A stretch of DNA of 64,000 nucleotides from Sporisorium sorghi (taxonomy: Eukaryota; Basidiomycota; Ustilaginomycetes; Ustilaginales; Ustilaginaceae), in contig JALCCG010000069.1 in the NCBI GenBank assembly GCA_023212695.1, positions 24,420 through 88,419 on the forward strand, given 5' to 3'. The notes below the pieces were generated by a model that saw nothing but the letters and a program-made list of their open reading frames with translations, did no database searches and had not been told where the DNA came from. Positions 31,684 to 43,900 of the stretch are shown here, piece after piece; the first letter of the stretch is position 1, and each line of letters opens with the position of its first letter. The translations under genes were made by a program, and so were the position numbers.

Positions 31684-32301
31684 CTTGCACCGTTCGAAGA
31701 TGTTTCCAGATGACTCGGCCTCTTCGGTCCGCGTTGAGGATATCGGCGCGCGGCTGGTCGAGTCGCAAGGTCCAAGAATGTGTCGATGGACGAAAGACAA
31801 AAGGTCGACGATGAAGAGAGGAGCAAGAATGAGCGATGCAAAGACAATCGACGACGACGACGGCGGCTTGGCGGGGCATTTGGACTCGCTCACACGGCCA
31901 GATTGCAAATCGGGCTTTTTGCGTGAGATCGGCTCAAAGGCTTCCGTTGAAAATCGGTGATTTTGGGGGAATGCAGGCGCGACGTCACACATGTGTGTGA
32001 CTTTTTCAAGAAGAAACTGCGCATCACCGACTCAGCCAACTCGATTTCATCGAAACAAGCACAGCACAAGCGATATCATTCCTTGACCGACAACTACCAT
32101 CTCGATCAGAGCCACACACGCACGCAGGTCCCGGTACTCGTCGCAACCATACTTTCCCAATCGTCGTCTGCATCAGTTTGCGGGCTAGCAAACCTACTGG
32201 TCGCACATCGTCGTCCTCTTCCTTTTCAAGTCCCTCGAATAGGCCATCCAACAGTGCCAACAGCCTCGCTGTGCTACTACGTAAACAGGAGTCAGAGCAG
32301 C
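31684..32301. promoter_or_regulatory. Divergent promoter SRP14 / VMS1
   Basis: 618 bp. The VMS1 frame is open upstream of its ATG to about 31957, but only from GTG, so that part is taken as leader. No other gene was seen. Confidence 0.5.
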
Positions 32302-34911
32302 ATGTCGCAACCCGAAACGAATCCTGCTTCTCTGCAACAGACCACGCGGCCCACCAAGCATCCTGCTCTATCCCGACCTCTTTATGCATTTGACCTCCCA
32401 CCAGCATTGCATACCTCCCTCAGGCTCCGTTCCAGAATAGAGGAGACAGAGGCGTCTCAGCTCCTTGCACCAAGTACGGCACAGCCACAGCCAACGGAAT
32501 CGCAAGAATCGCAACAGGACGATGCAGCTCAAGCTCGCAACCCTTCCCATCTTCGCGTGCCGCCTTGCTCCCTCTGCCCGTCCTGTCCCCCTTTCGCATC
32601 CGTGACAGCACAGCGGGCCCACTTCCGATCTGACTGGCACCGTTACAACGTGCAGCTCAACCTGCAGAATGCTTCGGTCCTCGTTTCCGAACAAGCCTTC
32701 GAAAAGCTCTCGGAAGAGGTCGAGAGCGCAAGCGAGCTCGAGTCGGACGATGACGCTCATCAGTCACAATCTTCGGCAGTCAAAACGGATCTCGTCACTA
32801 AAATTCTCGCTCGCACAACGCTCAACAGTGGCGCCCAACGTTCCTCCGATCAGGCAGACGAGTCGGCCGATGCAGATGCTGCCGAAGCGCTCGACGCAAT
32901 GCAGCTTCGTGCTCCTCTCTTGTGGTTCGTCTCCAAGGATGCTGCCCCAGATGCCGACAAGCTGCACCAGACGCAGCTCGGCTTCCACCGCAACGCTTTT
33001 CCAGATCCTGGTACTCCTGCAGCTCCCGCCTTGTCGTCCATCTCCTCCGTTGCCGACTGGTACACCGCATGCATCGCTTCCATGCAAGCTGGGCGCATCA
33101 CTCGCAAGGGATCGAAACAGTCTGCGTGGAAGGGAAAGCGCATCAAATCAAAGGAGGTTCAAGAAGCAGCAAAGTCCCTCATGATGACTGTGTTGGATGG
33201 AGAAGGCTTCATTCCCGGCCTTTCCACAGCAGTCAAGTCCGAAACCGCCGGCAGCAGTGACGAGGACCAAGACTACAGCTCCGGCGCCGAAGAAGAAGAT
33301 TCCTCCGATGAGACGATGTCGGCATCCACCATCAGCCGAAACCCCAACGCCGATCCACCCTTGCGCATGTGGACTGTGTTGCTGCTCGGCGGCGGTCACT
33401 TTGCAGCGTCCGTCATCGCCCTCAACCCACACATCACCACCTTTCAAGGCAAACAGCGCGGCGGCTCCAACGCTCCCAGGGAAGACCGTTCACTCATCCT
33501 CTTGGCGCATAAGGCCTTCCATCGTTACACCACACGACGAAAGCAAGGTGGTAGTCAAGCGGCTCAAGACGCCACGGGTCGATTTGCAAAGTCGGCGGGT
33601 GCCCAGCTGCGTCGGTACAACGAAGCTGCGCTCGGAGATGACGTGCGAGGACTCCTCGACTCTCCTGGCTGGAGAGAGCTGGTCTCACGCAGCGAAAAAG
33701 TCTGGGTTCGAGCGGGTGCGCGAGCAGCGAGAGGGCTGCTATGGTCTTGGGAGGGTACCAAAGCCAGTCGAGGCAGTCCTCTCGAAGCTGCTCGCACCGA
33801 TGGTCGACTTGGGTCGCTGCCCTTTCCCACCAGGCGTCCCACCATTGGCGAGACCGTCCGGTGTTTCCTCGAGCTTGCCAAAGTCAAGATCGAGCACAAG
33901 TCGGAAGAGCAACTCGCAGCAGAGGAGCAGGAGGCACTCGAGCACATCAACCAGAAATCTCGCAAGGAGGCCGAAGCCAAGCGACGCGAAGAGAAGGCTC
34001 GAGAAAGGGCCATGATCTTGGAAAAGAGCCGCGCGGAGAAGGGTGCAAAGGTGACTCGCCTGACAGAAGTGGAGCAGGCAGAGCGCACGAAGTGGAATCG
34101 GCTCACGGAGATGGTCCGCAAGAATAGGACCGAGGCACTCATGACCTTCCTCAGCAAGAACGAACAGGAGATGCTGATCGGCAACATCGACACACGCTTG
34201 CCAGACTGGCTGCTGGAGCAAGAAGCCATCGAAGCGGGCGCATCAGCGCCTGCGTCGAGGTTGATCCCATGTACCCTTCTGCAGCTCGCCGCCGAATCCG
34301 GCAGCGAAGCTGTTACGCGCTACCTCCTGGAAGACAAACGGGCCGATCCTACGCTTGCTGCTGTCCGGCTGGGCGACGTACGAAGGCGTCTTGCCGAATC
34401 GAGCGAAACGGAGCAAGCACCAGAAGCAGCCGTCGAGCCTCCGCATCGCACCGCTTACGATCTGTGCAGCACCAAAGAGGTGCGCAACGTGTTCCGTCGA
34501 ATGATGGCCGAGCATCCAGACCAATTCAACTGGGGTGGCATGGCGGCGGGCGGAGCACGTGTCCCGAGCGCGTTGACGGAAGAGATGCAAGACAGTCAGT
34601 CGGCCAAGCAGAAAGACCGACGGGCAGCGTTGCGCGAGAAAGCGCGCGAGCGTGCCAACAAAGCAGCGGAGAGATCGGCTTCGAGCACGTCTGCATCGCA
34701 GGAGGAGGAGCAAGTGGCAAGTGCAACTCTGCAGCAGAAGAGCTCGCATCACACGACGAACCGTCTTGGAGGCAGCAACACGGCACCGATGGCACTGTTG
34801 CAGCAGAGGGATGAGCAACAAGGATTGACGGCAGAGATGCGGGCTCGGATCGAGCGCGAGAAGCGTGCCAGAGCGGCCGAAGAGCGCATGAAGGCTCTGA
34901 TGAACAAGTAG
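32302..34911 (+). CDS. VMS1: Vms1/ANKZF1 peptidyl-tRNA hydrolase of ribosome quality control
   Basis: Start at the ATG of MSQPETNPASLQQ; 869 aa, intronless. Vms1 releases nascent chains from stalled 60S ribosomes and works with Cdc48. Domains in order: a leucine-rich N-terminal segment; a C2H2-like zinc finger near residue 88 (CSLCPSC...HFRSDWHRYN); and the release-factor-like VLRF1 domain with WTVLLLGGGHFAASVIAL and RRKQGGSQAAQDATGRFAKS. Gln419 in GGSQ corresponds to the catalytic Gln of the family. A charged coiled coil follows (about 530-600), then ankyrin-type repeats (TLLQLAAESGSEAVTRYLLE). A C-terminal VCP-interacting motif is seen in MRARIEREKRARAAEERM. All hallmarks are intact. Confidence 0.95.
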   Translation: MSQPETNPASLQQTTRPTKHPALSRPLYAFDLPPALHTSLRLRSRIEETEASQLLAPSTAQPQPTESQESQQDDAAQARNPSHLRVPPCSLCPSCPPFASVTAQRAHFRSDWHRYNVQLNLQNASVLVSEQAFEKLSEEVESASELESDDDAHQSQSSAVKTDLVTKILARTTLNSGAQRSSDQADESADADAAEALDAMQLRAPLLWFVSKDAAPDADKLHQTQLGFHRNAFPDPGTPAAPALSSISSVADWYTACIASMQAGRITRKGSKQSAWKGKRIKSKEVQEAAKSLMMTVLDGEGFIPGLSTAVKSETAGSSDEDQDYSSGAEEEDSSDETMSASTISRNPNADPPLRMWTVLLLGGGHFAASVIALNPHITTFQGKQRGGSNAPREDRSLILLAHKAFHRYTTRRKQGGSQAAQDATGRFAKSAGAQLRRYNEAALGDDVRGLLDSPGWRELVSRSEKVWVRAGARAARGLLWSWEGTKASRGSPLEAARTDGRLGSLPFPTRRPTIGETVRCFLELAKVKIEHKSEEQLAAEEQEALEHINQKSRKEAEAKRREEKARERAMILEKSRAEKGAKVTRLTEVEQAERTKWNRLTEMVRKNRTEALMTFLSKNEQEMLIGNIDTRLPDWLLEQEAIEAGASAPASRLIPCTLLQLAAESGSEAVTRYLLEDKRADPTLAAVRLGDVRRRLAESSETEQAPEAAVEPPHRTAYDLCSTKEVRNVFRRMMAEHPDQFNWGGMAAGGARVPSALTEEMQDSQSAKQKDRRAALREKARERANKAAERSASSTSASQEEEQVASATLQQKSSHHTTNRLGGSNTAPMALLQQRDEQQGLTAEMRARIEREKRARAAEERMKALMNK

Positions 34912-35060
34912 TTGCGAGGGCAGAGCACGCTGCAGACGAAATCACGAGGATGTCCATCTTGACGCTGCTTCGAAATTCCACTGGTTGTGATCGTGATTGA
35001 AGTTGACTCAGATGCGTTGAACAAGGCGATACAAATACAAACGGGTGAGAAGCGAGACGA

Positions 35061-35819
35061 CTAGCGAACAAAGTTCATCGAGTAGCCGCCTCCAGGCTGT
35101 TGGGTGAATTTGAAGTTGTTGGTGCTGAGGCCAAAGTTGCCAAGGATGCTATCGCCGAGGCCTTTGAGCTTTTGAATCATCTCGTCCTTCTCCTTTTCGG
35201 CTGCCTGTTGCGCCTGTGGTTCGAGACGCTTTATCGACTCTGTCACCTCGGATCTTGTAGATGCGGGAAGGTCGGGCAAGGTGAGGAGTGTTTTGTTGTC
35301 TTCGAGGGCGGAGGATAGGCCGGACCAACCACCAATGTGTTCGTTTGCCTGTGCACGACGGTAGAGCGCCTTGACGTAGCTGGGCTGATCGAGCAGTGAC
35401 TGATTGGACGCCTTGACGGCATCGCGATACTGCTCGAGGCGCAGATGAGTAGCGGCGACGTTAGCATAGATGACCGAACGGAAGAGGCGAACTTGCTCCT
35501 GTTCTTCTGTCTCGGGCTCGGTTGGGTTTGACGGGGGCGATGTTGGCGAAGAGGATGTCGATGCTGATGTTGCGCTCGTCTCGCTCACAGCATCGTGAAA
35601 GTCATCTTGCGTCGAGTCTCTTGGACTGTTGTCGGATTCCACGGATGACTCAGCTGCTGCTGCTGCAGATGGTGCAGGCTCGCGTGCGGGGAGCTTTGCG
35701 AGAATGTCGAGGTAGATGGATAGAGCACTGTCGAAATCTTTGGCAGCGAACTTGCGGTTTGCTTCTGCCTTGAGCTCGTGAATCTCTTCCGAGATGTACG
35801 CTTCCTGAATGATGGCCAT
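35061..35819 (-). CDS. TTC1: TTC1-like tetratricopeptide repeat protein
   Basis: 252 aa, intronless; start at MAIIQEAYISEEIHELK, directly before the first TPR. Three TPR units form the fold: one at about 15-45 (ANRKFAAKDFDSALSIYLDI), an acidic Ser/Thr/Pro insert of about 70 residues, then YANVAATHLRLEQYRDAVKA and KALYRRAQANEHIG. The C-terminus NFGLSTNNFKFTQQPGGGYS and SMNFVR match the conserved TTC1 tail. Human TTC1 is an adaptor linking Hsp90/Hsp70 EEVD tails and G-alpha/Ras; the same is inferred here. Convergent with VMS1 (149-bp gap) and divergent from the inositol kinase (229-bp gap). Confidence 0.88.
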   Translation of the reverse strand: MAIIQEAYISEEIHELKAEANRKFAAKDFDSALSIYLDILAKLPAREPAPSAAAAAESSVESDNSPRDSTQDDFHDAVSETSATSASTSSSPTSPPSNPTEPETEEQEQVRLFRSVIYANVAATHLRLEQYRDAVKASNQSLLDQPSYVKALYRRAQANEHIGGWSGLSSALEDNKTLLTLPDLPASTRSEVTESIKRLEPQAQQAAEKEKDEMIQKLKGLGDSILGNFGLSTNNFKFTQQPGGGYSMNFVR

Positions 35820-36048
35820 GTGTGATTTCTCGACTGTCGTGCGTAATTGCGAGGCGATCGATGAGAAAGAAGGATGGTGGATGGTGGTTGATACGGTGGA
35901 AAGTGGGAGGAGATCGTGCGCAAGTGGAGGATCGAAACGCAAACGCTGGGCGACACGCACACGCGCCGCACACCTGAAAGTGCATTTTGCGTCGCATCGC
36001 GCACAGTTCAACAGCTTCTCTTATCGCAAATATCGTCTAGATCGCAAC

Positions 36049-37138
36049 ATGGTAGACGGCAGCACAGGGACGGCAGAATCCGAACTGATACCGCTGAGCA
36101 ATCAGGTAGCGGGTCACCCGGACGGCGTGCAAAGCTCGCAAGGCGGAAGATTGGTGGTAAAAGACTGCTTGCCGCGCGAGCTCGCGTTCTACAAAGAAGT
36201 CGAGCACGCAGCTGCTGGGAAAGCCGGACTAGAGGCTAGCCAGGTCGAAATGCTTGGCAGGCTGCTCAAGATGATGCCGCAATGCCATGGCAGCTGGCAG
36301 GAATACACTGCAGGTCGATTCGGAACAGAGACGAAAGGCGGCGACCAAGAAGCTCCTCGCATCGTGATGGAGAATCTGACGTACGGTTACGACAAGCCGA
36401 ATGTATGCGACATCAAGCTAGGAACACAGCTGTGGGATGAAGAGGCAAGCGAGGAAAAGCGACAAAGGATGGACAAGGCGGCTGCAAACACGACGAGCGG
36501 CTCGCACGGGATTCGACTCACAGGATGGCAAGTGAGTAAGGTATTGAGGTTGAGCCGCAGCATGATGGTTTGCTGACATCTTTTGGGTGCATTTTACACA
36601 ACAGACATACGATGTGAAGACAGGGACTTTCCACAGCGTACCAAAGACATTTGGCAAGACGATTAAGCTGGAGCATCTGGAGGTAGGGATGCGTATGCTT
36701 CTCGCTTGTCCCGAACCAGGAGATGCTCAGCAAGCCGAAGCGGTGCTGCCAGGCACGAGCATTCTAGAAAACGGATCTCGACACCGCCTCGCCAGCTTGC
36801 CGGACGAGCTAGTAGAGAAGCTGCTTGGCCACCACTTGATCAAGGATCTGGAAGAGCTGCATGCCATTTTTTCAGAGGTGGAAGTGCGGATGCGAGGCGC
36901 TTCACTGCTCGTTGTCTACGAAGGCGAACCGAATCGACTCGGCCAAACACTCAAGAGGGAAGCGTCAGACGGTCGTCAGCCAGGTTACCCTCAAGTGCGC
37001 TTGATCGATTTCGGCCATGCGACGCTTGTTCCTGGCCAAGGACCCGATCGAGGCGTCTTGCTCGGTCTCAGCACGACGCTCGAGCTGGCAAGAAGGACGC
37101 TTCAAGGTCTAGAGCAGAGAAACAAGCGACAGTCATAG
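36049..37138 (+). CDS. Inositol polyphosphate multikinase-like (Arg82/IPMK, IPK family)
   Basis: Exons are 36049-36531 and 36605-37138. The 73-nt intron (GTGAGT...CAACAG, with TGCTGACAT branch-like sequence) is phase 0; 338 aa. IPK-family kinases convert Ins(1,4,5)P3 to InsP4/InsP5, feeding phosphate sensing, chromatin remodelling and transcription. The defining P-x3-D-x-K-x-G motif is PNVCDIKLGTQLW. The downstream GIRLTGWQ/TYDVKTG join is created exactly by splicing, which supports the intron. The metal/ATP-binding Asp lies in RLIDFGHATLVPGQGP. IPK folds often carry a core SxxxGxxxTG; here SHGIRLTG fits. Length suits IPMK rather than IP6K. It shares a short bidirectional promoter with TTC1. 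Confidence 0.92.
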
Positions 37139-37776
37139 TGACTGATCAAGCAAAGACGCTAGAATGCAACGCAATAGCAGGGTTGCTCTTCTAGAGCACA
37201 CCACGATCCATGTGATGATTCCGCGCTGAGCCGAGGTTGGTTTGGACCCTGTCAAACTGCTGCATCGGTGAATTCAGAAAGTGAAGCGAGACAGAGGGAG
37301 AGAGAGAGAGAGAGAGCGCGGCACAGAGCGGCACACTTGATTTGCGTCCTGCATTTGGTGCATCAAAAAACCCCTGATTTTCGAGTGGCAGCGCATCGGC
37401 AGCAGCACCGACAGCGGCAGCAAGTGGGGACGTCGGTGATTCCAACGTCGATTTTTTTTTTTTGTCATCACACACAAACAAACAAACTTACCACTCGTTC
37501 TCCCTTCTCCATCCTCATACTCATCACACTCATCACAGTCGTCATCATTCAGCATCGTCGTCGCAAGGGCACGGCCCGCAGCATCAGCTTCCTTCTCAAC
37601 CACCACCACCATCATCATCATCATTCGCATCAACTCGATTTGCATTGCATCTTTCCTTGGCACCTCTCGCATTCTTTTCATCGCATTCGATCTCTTGCAA
37701 CCATCTCCACTCAAAATGCTTCCTCTTGCACGTTGAGCCTCACAACACCTCTTCCATTTGATGGCTCATCGGCATC
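37139..37776. other. Intergenic / leader of the Spo71-like gene
   Basis: 638 bp with an AG/GA microsatellite at about 37297-37316, an 11-nt T run near 37452, CAC/CAT triplet runs (37598-37625), and an overlapping upstream ATG at 37761. No independent gene was seen. Confidence 0.55.
37297..37316. repeat. AG dinucleotide microsatellite
   Basis: About nine AG/GA units in the region upstream of the Spo71-like gene. Confidence 0.75.
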
Positions 37777-37988
37777 ATGGCTACCTCAAATCCATCGGCG
37801 TCACCCTCGGCACGCGCTTTCGAGCCTCAGCAAGACGCCAGACCCACGCCATCTCACCATGCATCCTCCTCTTCAAAAGCTCCCGCCTCGGCGCACTTTC
37901 CACCTTTCAGACCACCTTGTCTCAAGTGTCAGCCCATCCTGAAGCATTCCCACTCCACAGCCAGCGTACCCACCAATCATCCGGCTGA
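37761..37988 (+). promoter_or_regulatory. Overlapping upstream ORF in the Spo71-like leader
   Basis: An ATG 16 nt before the main start opens a 75-codon frame (MAHRHHGYLKSIG...) that overlaps the main coding start out of frame. It has T at -3 (weak) and G at +4. If transcribed, it would demand leaky scanning. Confidence 0.4.
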
Positions 37989-40900
37989 CTCTACCACGCT
38001 GGTCACACCTGCCAATCATGTCACCGTCCGTCAGTACATAGGCCCACTTCCCGTGTCAGCATCAGCAGCGAGGGCCATCGCAAAAGCCATCGCAGAGGAC
38101 GGCTCCTACCAACACGCATCATCCTCACCGAACGATCCGTCTGGCTCAACCCAGGGCCAGTCCTCCGAGCCCGATGAGCAGCACCCTGTCCATGCGATAG
38201 ACCATGCAGACCCTCCTGCAAACCCGTCATCTTCAAACGACACCTCTCAATCTCAAACCTGGACCGATCCATTCAGTGTCCAAACTTCCGCCGAGCTGCA
38301 GCAACACGAGCAGAAGCGCGCGCAGTCTTCCTTCCTGACTTCTCCAAAGCGACAACCCATAGCTCTTCCGCCACCTCGTCCGCGCATGGTCAGAAAGGAC
38401 CCCTCTTCCACTTCGGTCCTCTCAAACGCCTCCTTTGCCAGCGCACAATCCCTCGATCGTGATGCTCTCAGCGATTCTGAGGCCGCTCAACGTGCGCGTC
38501 CAGCCGCCACCCCCTCCGTCTCCAACCTTCGCTCCATCAGTCCCTCCAAAAAGAGGTTCACACTTGGCTCCAAAAAGAGCAACCAGTCCTTTCCAGTCAC
38601 CTCTGCAGCCAGCGCCTCCTTCAAGCCACCTCCTCCCACTTCCATTCTTCGAAACGCCGCCTCGTTCGGCCCACTCAATCACGACAAATCCCACCTCAGT
38701 GCAGATGCCGCCACATCCAAGAGTATCACCAACGTCCGCAGTGCCGACAACCTTCGCGTCTCAGCCCTCCGACAGCAGCGCAGGATCGGCTCCGAAGGCT
38801 CCGAAGGCTCACGTCTCCCCGCATCTTCTGCTTCTTCGCCTCACGCAGCACCCAGTGCGTTGCCCGTTCTTGACTTGCCCTTGAACGAGCTTGAAGAAGC
38901 AATCAACGATGCGCTTCCGTCGCAAGATGCCACCCACCCTCCATCCCCCAGCGCGCATCAAGGCCTCCATCGATCACAGGGGCAAGGTTCGACTACCGAT
39001 AGCCCTAATCACGGCCTCGAAAATGAGCGTCGTGCTCTCAACAGTAGCAACGATACCACCATAACGCGCGGCAGCACTGAGGCCGCCTATCGTGGCACCG
39101 CTCCCACTTTGAAGCCCAAGACATCTTTTTCGAGCACCTCCGACTCGAACGCCGCTGAACCATGCAACGGTGACACCACTGCGCCGCAAGATCGCAATCT
39201 CTTGCATCCTGCTTGGGAGCAGGCAAGCCATTCGGTGGCACCAACTGCTGCTCAAGATTCACAGACAGAGGTCGTCCACGACGGCTCAGCGACATTGCCT
39301 GACACTGCTCTGCCCGCAGAGCTTCCAGGTGACTATCGGTCTCCGACAAAGGCGTCGCGCAACTTGGTTGGCAGAGGCTTCCCCGTCAAGAAGCGCTCAC
39401 TCACCTTCACTGGCGAGCAAAGTACCGATACAGCTCAACGAGGTCCGTTCAGTGCTTACCTGCCTCGTGCTGTCGACCACCACCGCGACTACTCGCGTCA
39501 GAGCAGGCTCAGTAGGGCGTCCACCGTCGGCACTTTCAATACTGTTGGCACCGTCGCCACAGAAGGTAGCTTTGGCGCGACCGCTGGTCCTTCGTCCAGC
39601 CTCGCAAGGAAGTTCCTCGCTGGAGGAAGCCTTCGTCGTGACACGAAGCGTGCCGACACTGTAAAGCTGGGCAGTCAGCGACTCAAACTGGGCCCTACGC
39701 GCACCGATTCCATCTGCGAACCAAACCCCTCAAGCTCACCCTCGTCGGCTCGCACCCGCAAGACTGCCTCTCCCTTTGCAGTGCGTCGACGCCACACAGC
39801 CCGCTCCGCTAGCTATGCCTCCATGCGACGAGACGACTCGCGCCGCATTTCGGCCAGCGGCACCGAAGGATCGCTTACAGAATCGGCTTCATTCACGCGC
39901 ACGCGAGGTGTCCAGCCCGGCGCTGTCGGCACCAGCGCTGGTGGCACCAAATGGGTCGGAGAGAGCTTCCAGGTCGGCCAGCGCTTTTGGCACATTCTCA
40001 ATGCGCGTCGCGATGAATTGCAAAAGTCGCTCCAGTGTTCGTGTGGAAACGATCAAGCTTCCAGCCAGAACAGCAGTGAGGCCGATGCCTCGTCACAGGA
40101 TTCCGAGGCTTCTCGTAAGAAGCACGCCGAGGAGCAAGCCGCCAAGGTCGAGCATCTCAAGCAAAGTCCCGACGGCGTCATCACGCTTCTCGCACAGCAA
40201 GCGCAAGACATCTCGAATGACAAGGCTTCAGAAGCACAAGCAGCAGACGCACAACGCGACGCCTCCATAGAGCCACCCAAACGTCAGCTTGAAGCGCCCT
40301 TACTTGAAGCAACGTCGTCTGCTCAAAAGGACAAAGCTGAAACCAGGCCATCCTCACGTAGGAAGCTGCTTTCCGACGACTCGGCCGCCACGATTCAGAC
40401 TGTCCATCCGGATGAGTCAACGCCCTTGGCCATCGAAGCACGTCAAGGCTGGAGCGAGATCGTATCCAAAATGTCGTCGCTTACCGGAGAGCTCGGCAAC
40501 ACTCTCAAAGCGCGCAAATTCGATCGACAGAACGGTTCATCGTCGCCGCACGGGTCGCAGTCTACCTCAAAACAGGAAAAGTCCAATGCGAATCTCGGTG
40601 CAGAGCTTGCGACGATGAGAACGGAGCGTAATGGATCGCCCAGATTGCCCGCAGACTCTGATTTCAAGATCCTTGCCAGATCTTCCAGTCTTGTCGAGTC
40701 GGACAGATCCTCGGCTGCCTCCAACTCTGTGTATGCTTCTCTGCATCCGTCTACCCAGACGAATGGTATCGCTCCTCGTGCGTCCAGCCTGGCGTCAGGC
40801 AAGACGCCAACCATGACCAGAGGCGAAGCTCTGTCGCATCCCTCTCCGCCAGCGTCGGTGGAAGCCAACGATCCCGCACTCGTCCATCAGCTCTTGCGTC

Positions 40901-43900
40901 GCAAAAGTGACCTCGGCGAGAAACCACAGCACTTGTCCGACGCTGCTAGCGACCATGCTGTGGCCACCATGCCTGTTTCCTCGCCCCTGAACCTCACACC
41001 TGCGCGAGAGAGTGCGTATCCCTACTCTGGACCCCTTGCCGAGCAGGACCCGTTTCCGCTCGACACAAGTCCCACCAATGAAGGAGAGGCCGCTGCACAC
41101 GCGCGCAAGCAGACTGGCCTCCTCAAGGTTGTTGCAATCGCCACCAATGCCGATCGCAAGAAGACGGTCAAATTCGACACTGGCTCCGTACGTCCTCCTC
41201 TCAAAGGTCGCTTCACCGCTTCTCTGTTCGCCGGCAAGGCTGAAGACAGTCAAGGCCAGCCATCTAATCTCGGTTACGGCGTCGCCGGCGACGCACAGCC
41301 ACGTCCACCCGAAGAAGTACTCGCAAGACCTCAGCCAAATGCTCTGGGCGTGCCAAAATCTCGCAACAGCTCCAGCCCTGACAGTGAAGTGTACGGGAGT
41401 GAAACCAGCATCATCACCCGCAAAAGCGTGCTCAAGAAGGATCGCATGCTCGTCAAGATCGCCTGGACACCGCACGAAGATCTTCCCAGCGACTTTGACG
41501 AGCTGGTGGCGCGCAAATACACGATGCGAGAGGAGGACTGGCGCGAGTTTGTCGTTGTCTTCAGGATGGGCAAGTTGGAGCTCTGGACAGATCCGACGCT
41601 GACCAACAAGCTCATTGGACACGGCGATCGTCTCAAGTTGCGCCTCACCATTCCACTCTCACGAGGCTCGACGTTTGTCTCACTTTTCTCGCCCATCGAC
41701 CGCATTTTCTGCGTCACCTTCCAGCCCTGGAAGTCGCTCTCGTCCCACCACAGCAAGCGAGGCCTCCATCTGCGCCGCCAGGGAACCGACCTCGTCTTCT
41801 TCGACTGTCGAGCACGATCGGTAGCAGCCGATTGGATCTGGGAGCTTTGGAGGGAGCTGGGCGGTCTGATCCCCGAATCACTCGAGGTTCACGTTCCATC
41901 CTTTGGCCTCAAGGTGCGCATCCCCGTCCCGGAGAGCATGCCTGTGGAAAAACCGGACTCGGTCACCACGCCCGGAAGTCAGCTCAGCACCGAGAAAGGT
42001 GGCCATCTGGCGCTGAGTTCCATCGGCAAGTCGCACGACGGAGGCGAGGGCTTCAAGCTCGTCAATCGCAAGAATGTCATCTCCATGGTCTGGAAATTGT
42101 TCTGCCGCATCGAGCAGTGGAAGGAACTCATGGAGCAGTCGCAAAAGCGCGGTCTCAGGCTCGAACTTGCCTGGAGACGAGGCACCGAGCTTGATTGGGT
42201 CATCAACGAAAGGACCGTCGAAAACCAGCCGCGAGATTGGGCCGTCTTGAGCGGCGCGCTGCTCAGAGACTTCAAGCACCCTGCCATCTTGGAGCTCAGA
42301 GCTGCGGCCCACTATCCAACCTCTGTATCCACCGCTCCCAACGAGTACATGCAGGAGCCTCCCGCCGTAGAGGGATTCCTGTGGCGCGTCAAACCCGTGT
42401 CGGGTGCGCTGACCCGTCTCTACTTTACAACGTACGACGGCCACATCTATGTTTGTCGCACCTCCCGAGCCTTCCCTCCCGACCGGCACCTTGCCGTCCA
42501 GATGCAAGAGGCGGTAGACATGCGAGTGCCGCGAACGAGCGGCGCAACGCAAGGTCGGGCACCAAAGGCGTCGACGCCTTCGACCAGCAATGCGTTGAAG
42601 CGTGCCTTGGCCAAGTTTGTCGGCGCCAACAAGGCCGCACGTCGCGATGAAGACGTGGCGACGTTGCGTCAGAACGTTTTGGAAGCCATCAGCTATCCAG
42701 CTCAGACGGAAGAGGAGTTTCAAGGGCAAATCGATGCGTACGAGTCCTTCGAGACGCGCAGGCAATTCGAGCAGATCCGAGGCTCGGACGGCTTCATTGA
42801 CCTCAAGCACATCCACACTATCAAGACGATCGGCAACGGTCCCGTCCGCTGTCCTGGTGAGGACGACATTCGCCGACCTACGCGTGCGACCCAAGGACCG
42901 CTGATGCGAAAGGTGAAGGACGACCTCGCAGTCGCACAACGGGATGACGAAGAGTCGGACGACGAAGACGAGGCCGTCGTCGACATTGGTGGCCAAGAGG
43001 GTCTGGAGCTTGCCGAAGATTCAAACGATGTGCGTCGTGCGCGTCAGATCGAGATCACCCTCACCAATGGGAAGACGATCCGGCTCGAGGCCTTTAGCGC
43101 CTCCATCGCCCGAGAATGGGTGGAGCGCATCGCGGAGCTCGTCAAGTACTGGCGCCGAAGAGAGCGGGCGGACGCCGTGGAGCTCATGTACGCCGCTGGC
43201 GTAGACATGACCGAGTTGCACAAGCAGCTGCAGGGGCGCAGCGCGCACATGAACAGCTTCGACCATGTCGACGAGCAGAAGCTCTCGCCAATGCTGGGCA
43301 ACATTTGGAACTGGTGTCAGATCGAAGGCTGTCGTAACATCATCCGATCAGGGCGCCTCTTCCACAAGAAGAGCAGCTACGGCGCGTTCAAAGCGCGCGA
43401 CTACGTTCTGATTGCCGGCCGTCTGTTGTGCTTCAAGCTGGTCAAGTCGGTGCGAACCACGCGGGCGAGGCAGAACAATGGCATCTTCCACCGACGACAG
43501 GACACGGTGATCCACCTGCGCGATGCCTACGTCTACAGTGGCAAACTGAGCGAGGACATGCTCAAAAACGGACGATCGGACCCGGCGCAAGCGGTGTCCG
43601 GAATCGGCGGAGGCGGATCCAACAGCGGCAAGCGCCACCGCGTGCCTCGAGTGTACGCCGACGGCCTGTTCTCGATCGACGATGATGAGGACTGCACATT
43701 CGTGATCCGATACCGTCCCGAGCGCGTCAACACGCCCGCCAACCCCAGCGTAACTAGCCTCCACGGCAAGGACGGAAAAGCGGCCGCGCGAGGCGTTGCT
43801 GCTGGCGCATCGCAAGATGCGGCGTGCAGCGTGCCGAGACTGGACGACAAGACGCACAAGTACATTGCGATGCGCGCGCGATCCAAGGTGGAGCGGGATC

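Noticed and set aside
31957..32301. N-terminal extension of Vms1
   Set aside because: The upstream frame opens only with GTG, is not like the family N-terminus, and lies in the divergent promoter.
37598..37625. CRISPR-like or satellite array (CAC/CAT triplets)
   Set aside because: Only a short triplet microsatellite, without spacers.
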